A stretch of 64,000 nt of DNA from positions 13,330,001-13,394,000 of the forward strand of contig OX387198.1 in assembly GCA_947561715.1 (NCBI GenBank), given 5' to 3'. Below are positions 56,601-64,000 of this stretch, piece after piece. A program made the position numbers and the translations under genes. The notes below the pieces were generated by a model that did no database searches, was not told the DNA's origin, and was given only the letters and a program-made list of their open reading frames with translations. Within the stretch, counting starts at the first letter, position 1. Each line of letters starts with the position of its first letter. The stretch comes from Ascidia mentula (taxonomy: Eukaryota > Chordata > Ascidiacea > Phlebobranchia > Ascidiidae).

Positions 56601-58077
56601 ACGAATGCACTTTGTTCCATAAAACAGCCTACTGCTTTAAACAACAACAAAATCATCAATGGTTATTAAAACATGCAATTAGTGCACAGTTCTTGCAACA
56701 GGGACTTTTACAATACTACACAAAAAATACGAAAGTTCAGGCGCTAAATTAAGAGATACAATGACTTTTAAAGGTACAAAAAGGCGATAATTACGATTGC
56801 AGATCAGAAGGTATTTACTTTGCGTATTCAAATCACGTAGGCGGGAAACCACTTGTAGGTTTTATGCTATGTTTACTCAGTGACAACACAAAACCTAACT
56901 ATAACTCCAAAAAGACTCCGACACTGTGCAATTAGTAATTACTGGGTTGTATTAAAATTATTAAGACATTCGAGTACTCACAATAAAATATGCAATTTCA
57001 ATGATGAAGTTCGAGTAATATCCAATGATAGCGTTGAGACAGTACAAATGTTCAATCGTACGGTTCAGAAACTCACTGGCTTTACAGCCCAAGCAGTCAA
57101 TTATAACGACTAACTTTCAGGCGTGTTGACCGGGTAAAAATGTCATAAAACAAACGTAGATTACATAAAAATCATTAGGCTTTGGTCAGCGGAAAAGTCC
57201 GGTGTTACTAAGCTGACCAAGATATATTTCTCTCACGTGCTAGAACGGGCTTATCAGATTTATAACGCACGAGTATCATGACTTGGCGAATTAAAGAGTG
57301 ACGTGCGTTAATTAACGAATGTTGGTTAAACAAACAAACGCGATAACATACAATTTTCATTATCTTCTGCAGGTTTAACATAAACGGACGCTTCTTTAAT
57401 TTGCCCAATTCTTGTGAATATTATGTGTAGGTCTATGTACTGTATATAAATAAGTACCAGAAGAAATAAACTACATACCACTTACATATGGGAGGGCTGT
57501 CAAATTTGTTTCAATTTGGGACAATTTTCTTTAGGTGAACTAGTCCTGGACACGCTTTTTTTTCTAAATGTTTAACCGCAAAATAATATTTCCAATTACG
57601 TTTAAAAGGTAAACATACCTTTTGTTCAGCTTTTTGGATTTGTGTTAGGTCAGTACCATATGCTTCACTTCCTTCTGGCCAATAAATAAAGCTGCATGGA
57701 TAAACTAGTTTGTGAAGTCGCTTGGCGCTTTAACCCAACATTTTAATCCGAACTTAGACACGCCATGTGCAACACAATTTCAAATCACAGCCACTCGTCA
57801 CGTGAAATGCCGCTGCGGGCCATATTTGGCGGTGTGGTCAAAAAAAAAGAAAAAAAGCAACTAATCAGCTCGCACAAGTTCAAGAAAAAAAAAAGCGCCG
57901 CCATTCTGATTCGACTTGGAATTTGCTTATTTGACAAGGATGCGTTTAAATAAATTGAAGGAAATTTATAGTTGCCTAATGTGTCGTTGTGTATTACAAA
58001 TGTACTACGATCTTAATCGAGAAAACTGGAATGCTTTTGAAATCTATTTTCTTTATATTTTAGGAGCGCAAATAAAA
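56601..58077. other. Gene-free stretch upstream of the EGF gene
   Basis: No gene recognised. A block of about 50 bases from 56597 (CTTTGTTCCATAAAACAGCC) also occurs at about 47220 inside an intron of the large gene, so it is a small dispersed repeat. An acceptor-like TTTTAG ends at 58063, fourteen bases before the EGF gene ATG. Confidence 0.4.
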
Positions 58078-60419
58078 ATGGGATTTCTAGCACTAAATTT
58101 TCAGTTTTTGCTTTCTTTCTTCTTTGCTGGGATTTTGGCTTCTGCCCCAGGTAGTTATTGTATTGGTTCAAATGTTTTCCCACAATTGTGTTGTAACTTC
58201 AAATGTTAGATTTTGTTCATATTTTAATGCTAATTGTTTTGATTCGCCATAGATTTCTGAGAGATATGAAGCGAGTATGAGTTAATTTTTTACATTTTTC
58301 TGTGTTTAAACCGTATAATTCACCTGTGTAACGAAAACCCGAGTTATTTATCCAGTTATTGACTGCAGGCAAAAAGATTGCATCACTGCGTGCGGGACGA
58401 TAAGGTTGCGAGTAAGTAACTCCTGTAAAAAAGGCCGTTAAGTTTTAGTTATGATTATATAGGTGACATAAATTGCACAGCATACATGACAAAACAGTCA
58501 CACAAATCGTTCGAAGCTTCTGTTTCCGAGTATTATCCCATAAACCAGTGAAAAAAAATTCTTAAAAAGCGTCGCGAAAAACTCAGTAAAACTTTACGAA
58601 GAGGAATTTAAGTTTTAATTTCATTTTACTCCAAAAATATTCATGTAAGCACAGACCTCGACAAAAAGTTAATTGTGTGTAGGTGTACAAAAGATTTTGC
58701 TGGTCGGCGATGTGGAAAAATTCGTGGGAGTGCCATGTCAAACAAATCCCTGCAACGGTGGCATCTGCAAGCAAACAAACACAACCCGGGGATATTTTTG
58801 TTACTGCCCAGTTGGATTTAGAGGTTAACCCTCTCAGCTTTAAAACACATTTAGATACAAAATTTAGAAGCAGTCTCAATTGGTTGGATAGAAAAGCAGC
58901 TACTCACTCACTATATAGTATATTTAGAGCTTTTTGCCTAATTACGTTACTTTGTTAATTTACTTTACTTTAACGTTGCATTGTTTTCAGGTTCCAATTG
59001 CCGTGTGGACCTTGACGAATGCGCAATTGGTCTTCACGCGTGCGAGAACGGCGGAATGTGCTTGAACACACATGGTAAGTGGTTTCTGTAGTTATGATGG
59101 CGGCTTTTGCATTAATTTCTCACAAATCAAATGTCTCAAATGTTACAGATCGTTGTTTGTCATAGTCAGGGGCCACCAAACTACGGCCAGCGGACCGGAT
59201 TTGGTAGTTTACCAGACCCGCCAAACAGTTACACTGCTCTGCCCAATAGATATCGATTTATTTTGCACAACTTTTCATCTCTTTTGTTTGTTTAGATCCC
59301 GTTTTTCAGACACTGAAATTAAGAAATATTGCTTATAAATCCCCGGAACATGAAGATCATTTTGGTAAAAATTTTGGGGAAAAGTTTTGTAACCCCAGAT
59401 GATAATCATCAGTCAGTTGCTAAAATCAAAAATGCAGGAATTTTCACAAAATATAAGTATTCATTGACACAAAAGGCACTGCCAAATCAATGAAAGCACG
59501 CAAAAAGTGATTATATGATTCGTGTTTTTTTTGTTTCTCAGGTTCTTACCGCTGTGTTTGTGAGGGAAGTTGGACTGGTGACCATTGTTCCGACAAACTT
59601 GACGTCTGTGAGCAAAACTTATGCTTTGTAGGTGCCACGTGTATCAAGGAGATTGGCTCGTTTCGTTGCATATGCCCACGCGGCAAAACTGGTAAGCATT
59701 TCGAATCGAACCTGCCAATCTTCTCAACCCACTGGATTCGGGAATATATCTAACTAACTTGAAACCCACACTCCTTTTGTGGATCTGTGTTTATTTTCAA
59801 ATGCTTTATTCCTACAAAATCTATACGTGTCTATTGCAAAACAACGAGGCTTACAAACCTCTTTTTTGTCATAGTTTTTCCATTTTGTTCGCGTGATTTC
59901 TACTGTTTTGGATTGCTCGCAAAGTTGTGTAGCTAAAACTCAAACGGGCCCAAGCAGAGTTCTACTTCCTGCTTCGCAACACCCAAGTTGCGAAGCAGGA
60001 CCACTCGAGTATCAATCACGTCACGAATGTTTCCTGTGACGAAACTCATTTCTGTTCTTAACTGAACATTTCAGGACAAATTCTGTTTCAGACGTTGCTT
60101 GTTTCCAGAAAACAAATATAGGCCTAAGTGCCTGCAACGTCAGACAAACGTCGTTCAATAATGTACTTGTCAAGATTAAGAAAACCTGTATTTCTTTAAA
60201 TGCAAACAAAACACACATCTTTAAACATAAAAGTAACTTGTGCATTACCTGAAGTTACAGACCTTATTTCCAGTGCAACAATTACAGATTTGTTCGTTCA
60301 CAGGAATAATATGTCATGTTCATGACCAATGTGTCATGGAAAATCCTTGTGATGCCCTGAGGGAAATATGCCACACTAACCCTATTACTGGGAGAGCTAT
60401 CTGCGTCCCGGTTCGATGA
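58078..60419 (+). CDS. Small secreted EGF-repeat protein
   Basis: Five exons, 58078-58150, 58683-58823, 58991-59074, 59542-59691 and 60304-60419, all joined in phase 1, give 187 residues. Exon 1 is a signal peptide (MGFLALNFQFLLSFFFAGIL). Exon 2 carries an EGF (CQTNPCNGGICKQ, YFCYCPVGFRG), exons 3-4 a calcium-binding-type EGF (VDLDECAIG, CENGGMCLNTHGSYRCVC), exon 4 another (CEQNLCFVGATCIKEIGSF, CICPRGKTG), and exon 5 a Cys-rich end (HDQCVMENPCDALREIC). No membrane segment follows, so it should be secreted. AATAAA lies at about 60593. The start is supported by the signal peptide. Confidence 0.85.
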
Positions 60420-60814
60420 GGATTGTTGCACCGAAGTGAAAACTAACGGTGGACATTATTCTGCTGAAAATTAAGCCAGTTCATTTAACCACTTTGCAGT
60501 TTTCATCGTTGTATTTGTTCACGCATGATTTTATTATTGTAACAGCCTTATTATTTGCCATTTGAAACACGACAATTTGTATTGTAAATTATAAATAAAA
60601 GTATAAATCAGGCAATATTGTACATTTTTACGCTGCAAACAGTATATCTTTTTGTGCTTGGGTGATGGTTTAACTCTGCCAAGAAAAACGGCAAAATCTA
60701 TTTTAAATGCACTTAGGAAAAAGGAACACTATAGGTTCACTACCATCGCAGCCAATCTGTATCACAATTACTTCCCGACAAGTTGAAGTGAGACATAAAA
60801 AAATCAAGTTCCCG
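60420..60814. other. 3' flank of the EGF gene
   Basis: Contains AATAAA near 60593. No other gene recognised. Confidence 0.4.
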
Positions 60815-60870
60815 GTGAGGTTTCAACTCACGAACCTTGGGTTATATCTGATGTTACAAACAAAATAAAC
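60815..60870 (-). other. tRNA-like T-arm remnant
   Basis: The minus strand reads GTGAG-TTGAAAC-CTCAC, a perfect 5-bp T-stem and 7-nt loop, followed by CGGGAAC and a run of T. The 5' half is not recognisable. It may be a tRNA relic or a tRNA-derived SINE tail next to the Penelope-like fragments. Confidence 0.3.
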
Positions 60871-60904
60871 ATCCAAATGGGTATTAGCATCGAAATATAC
60901 TTTA

Positions 60905-61500
60905 ATAATAGAAATTGCTCTTCTGGCACTTAAATTGCAAAAGTGTTTATTGAAACCAACGTTTCGTTCACCATCCGGCGAGACGCACCATCCGGCGAGC
61001 GCATAAAACACTGAAAACGCAAGAAAAACGTAATAAAAGCACAAGGAAAGAAAAAGGGGAACCGATAACAATGGCACCGCTTGAATCGCCACGTGACCAG
61101 GTATGTAACGGAGCGTAACAATAACAACAAGTTGTTGTAAACAGCTGGAAAGTAGACGCATTGCTCCTTGTCATTCACACAATGGTTGTTCTTGTGAATG
61201 TGGAGCGTTTCCAGGAATATACGCTTTGTGTGGCCCTCCTCCATCTCTAAGATTCGGACCTCGTCAAAGTTAACTCGGTGGCAGAGTGTGGCAGCGTGTT
61301 TCGCCACTGCTGTCCCCTGGCCATTCTTCGCTGCAACGTCGCGGCGACGCTCTTTTAACCGAATCTGTAACGCTCTTCCGCTTTCACCGATGTATGCTCA
61401 ACCACAATCCTCACACGGAATATAATGCACAACGCCCTTGGGTTGGGCCGTACCTTTCTCGATAGGGTGCGACACCATCCTGCCCAAGGTTCTACCTTGA
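60905..61500 (-). mobile_element. Penelope-like element fragment, GIY-YIG endonuclease part
   Basis: On the minus strand a GIY-YIG domain is visible: GVVHYIPCEDCG, AYIGESGR, LQIRLKERR and, later, EEGHTKRIFLETLHI. This architecture (RT followed by GIY-YIG) is characteristic of Penelope-like retroelements. The tail to 60905 matches, inverted, the tail of the plus-strand fragment (62330-62526). The copy is 5' truncated and broken. Confidence 0.75.
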
Positions 61501-61504
61501 GCAG

Positions 61505-62526
61505 CGCACGTTGCTATCCTATGAGGATATCGCAGAAGGGATGAAATTATGTTTAAACGCCACATATTTTTCCTTTCGTGGTTTGTTTTTCCAACGGGTG
61601 TTTCGTATGGCGATGCTGGGTTCTCCCATTTCTGTGGTAGTGGCGAATGTAGTAACGGAAAACATTGAGGATAAGGCACTCGCCACTTTTGCGCATCCTC
61701 CCGTTATTGGAAGCGTTATGTCCACGACACCTTCGCCATTGTTGATGCAGCACAGCTCCAGTTGTTCCTTACCCACATTAACCATGTGGAAGATTCTATC
61801 AATTCACTTTAGAAAAGGAAAGTGGTGATACACTATTGTTTTTAGATACAGAGGTTATCCGTGATGAGAATGGTTTGATCAGCACTCGTGTGTATCGCAA
61901 GCCGACGCACACCAATCGGTACCTATCGTTTAAGTGGGCACATCCGATACAGCACAAGACAGCGGTAGTGCTGTCACTAATGGATAGAGCCGAGGCTCTG
62001 GTTTCTAGAGAAGAAGACCGTGACAAAGAGGTGAAGTTCATCAAGAATGCACTACGAAAGAATATGTATCCGTCAAGGATGTTTAGAAGAAAGCGGTCAA
62101 GCCACAAGAAACAGCGCCAACTACCGGTACGATCGTTTTACCATATGTTCCTGTTCTAACAGACACGCTAAGGCGTATGATGTTGAACTATGGTATTGCG
62201 GTCTACACAAAGCCACATAGAACACGAACACCTCGAGAAAGGTACGACCCAACCCAAAGGCGATGTGTATTATATTCCGTGTAAGGACTGCGGTGAAGCA
62301 TACATCGGTGAAACCGGAAGCCCCGTTACATACCTGATCACGTGACGATACAAGCGGTGCCATTGTTATCGATTTCTTTTCTTGTGTTTTTTATTACGTT
62401 TTTAGTTTTAATGCGCTTGATGCATTATCGTTGTGACATAACCCTGAGGAAATCTCGCCGGATGGTGAACGAAACGTCGGTTACAATAAACACTTTCGAA
62501 ACTTAAGTGCCAGAAGAGCAATTCCT
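61505..62526 (+). mobile_element. Penelope-like element fragment, RT and GIY-YIG parts
   Basis: RT motifs in order: TYFSFRGLFFQRVF, MAMLGSPISVVVANVV, then LDTEVIRDENG and VYRKPTHTNRYLSF. The GIY-YIG start VYYIPCKDCGEAYIGETG follows at about 62262-62320. The tail contains CTGAGGA and GAAAC, the core elements of hammerhead motifs known from this group. It is truncated and disrupted. It abuts the minus-strand fragment head to head at about 61500. Confidence 0.8.
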
Positions 62527-63804
62527 ATTAACTACTATGCCTGGCAGCAAGAATAGCACTAGAAATATACTTTCTTTAAACATAAGGGAATGTTAACTCT
62601 GGGTTGAAAAGCTGCGGCGACTTATCTGGGCATGGTCAGTCCATTCAAAATAATCCAAAACAACAACCGCATACCCACACTTCCTGTCTTTAATTTACGT
62701 TAACCAAAGAAAGCCTGGCATTGGCTATCGCTATAGAAATTGAGATTCCAGAATCTATTTAATTTTTTTTGAATCGTGAAGCTAATTAAAGATGGCCTTG
62801 AACATGTATAGATTTAAATAGCGCAGAAACTGAAGATGTCATTGCTAGGCCAAATTAATATTTCTGTTTATCAAAATAAATAATGAAAAGTATCGTATAC
62901 TGGCGCTAATCGGCTGATATTCTTTTTGAGTTGTTTTGGATATTTGACAAGTGAAAACAGACCCGACGGCCACCATTGAACAGAACCGGTCTTGATGACA
63001 TTTTCTCTTCATTTTGTGCAAAGCTTTAAATATTTTGGCAAACACCTAACCAGTAGCAAACACCTAACCTGCTGTGCTGTAACCACGTTCGTACACTTCG
63101 ATAAACGCTTTATTCTGGGGCCAATCAAAACGATCATAAACAATACAAACCTCTTTCTTAAACAGAGCAAATTATTTTTACCTCACAGACAATCAGCAAC
63201 AAAATGGAACAGAAAATCAATGTGACGCGAAATATAACACAGATAAATATGTACAAATGTCCTCAGAGGGATAATGCACTGAATACAGAATCTCATAGCA
63301 AGTGCAAAGCAGCGATGGAGCAACGCGACCAATAAAATCTTTGTCAACATCTATCCTAGGGATCAATGTCCACTCAGAAAACCGGATCGAGACAAAGGAA
63401 ACGGACTTGGAAGTCTCCGCATCGCCTTCCGTCGGGTTGGTGTTTATTAATACATATAAGTCCCTCCTCAGCACTTATCGTTACGTTGTTACCAGACATG
63501 GTCGACGGTCTGCCAAAAAAATTTCTTGTTTAAAATAGGCTGCTCTGTGCAGTGAGTGTAAACACTATTTCAATTAAATCGTCTTCCATTTTTTTCTAAA
63601 ATTGGTTAATGAATGAATTTGTGACATCTAAAATGCCGTGAATTATAAGTCCCAAAACCAACAACTTATACTTCTGTACATCAAGTTGTGTACGACACGT
63701 ATTAAGTTGTAAGTTTATGGATCATGGATCACAATATTCTCAAAAAAATATTCCAGGCAGTGCACCGATTGGATCATGTATATAGTCGAGATTCAACCAC
63801 CAAC
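62527..63804. other. Gene-free stretch
   Basis: No gene recognised. The second half of the WxxW domain that should follow the minus-strand exon at 63805-63952 was looked for here and not found. Confidence 0.35.
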
Positions 63805-63952
63805 CTTCCATCCGCCATCCTCGATTCTATAGCAACTGGATTAGCGCATAGGAGATGTGGATATTCGCGACGAAGTTGGACGAATGTCTCCTCGTCTCCC
63901 AAGCCACCGGGATCGTCTCTGTCCAACCATGGTGTCCATTGTGATCCGCACA
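63805..63952 (-). CDS. WxxW-domain exon of a further gene (partial)
   Basis: On the minus strand, between an acceptor TTTGAAG and a donor GTTGGT, one reads CGSQWTPWLDRDDPGG, LGDEETFVQL and ANPVAIESR. This is the first half of a mucin-2/CILP-type WxxW domain, with the conserved W-x-x-W, D-P-G-G and P-V-A-I-E-x-R. The exon ends at a similar point of the domain to exon 41 of the large gene. The rest of the gene lies upstream, beyond the right window edge. Low-complexity Cys-rich secreted proteins are the usual hosts. Confidence 0.7.
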
Positions 63953-64000
63953 CTTCAAATACAAGTCGACATGTTTTTCAAAGTACAGTCTGTCTTCTGT

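Overview
The window looks like a piece of a compact, AT-rich invertebrate chordate genome, most likely an ascidian tunicate. That is an inference. It rests on short introns (mostly 0.2-0.6 kb), the animal extracellular domain set (vWA, sushi, vWD/C8/TIL, EGF, WxxW), an intron-bearing nuclear tRNA-Ile(UAU), and chordate-style Gypsy and Penelope-like retroelements. Other invertebrate deuterostomes are not excluded. All exon models come from reading splice sites and phase by eye; no search was run.

Left third (1-19 kb). A left-truncated Ty3/Gypsy relic (1-1225, perhaps with a 3' LTR start) is followed by a cluster of short, apparently intronless genes that belong to one family. Three lie on the minus strand (1932-2501, a degraded copy at 3161-3870, 5082-6005). 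Three lie on the plus strand (8079-8663, 14157-14612, 16145-16903). Two further plus-strand relics lie at about 17850-17915 and 18480-18865. All share a C-terminal module of about 125 residues with a spaced pattern suggesting a beta-trefoil (FGF/IL-1/fascin-like fold), behind variable, low-complexity N-termini without signal peptides. I do not recognise the family. It is the best candidate here for something undescribed. Two minus-strand tRNA loci, a dispersed repeat pair, a 37-bp minisatellite and a hammerhead-like motif are interspersed.

Middle (19.9-28.7 kb). Two tandem units of about 4.2 and 4.5 kb each carry a two-exon minus-strand gene for a small secreted protein with a signal peptide and a hydrophobic, GPI-signal-like C-terminus.

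Right half (29-55 kb). A hemicentin-type vWA gene start (11 exons) occurs twice in tandem units of 6.2 and 6.0 kb. The three junctions all carry the same repeat of about 225 bp, pointing to unequal recombination. Copy 1 (29566-35310) has no further exons of its own. Copy 2 (35778-55051) continues into a 42-exon reading frame of about 2067 residues: signal peptide, vWA, beta-rich linker, sushi, three vWD-C8-TIL-VWC-like assemblies, EGF, WxxW. Every exon phase checks, and two introns appear to use GC-AG borders. This is a large secreted, mucin/zonadhesin/FCGBP-like protein with a hemicentin-like front end.

Right edge (55-64 kb). A five-exon gene for a small secreted EGF-repeat protein (58078-60419) is followed by two opposed Penelope-like fragments (60.9-62.5 kb). 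A second WxxW-domain exon on the minus strand (63805-63952) belongs to a gene running in from beyond the window.
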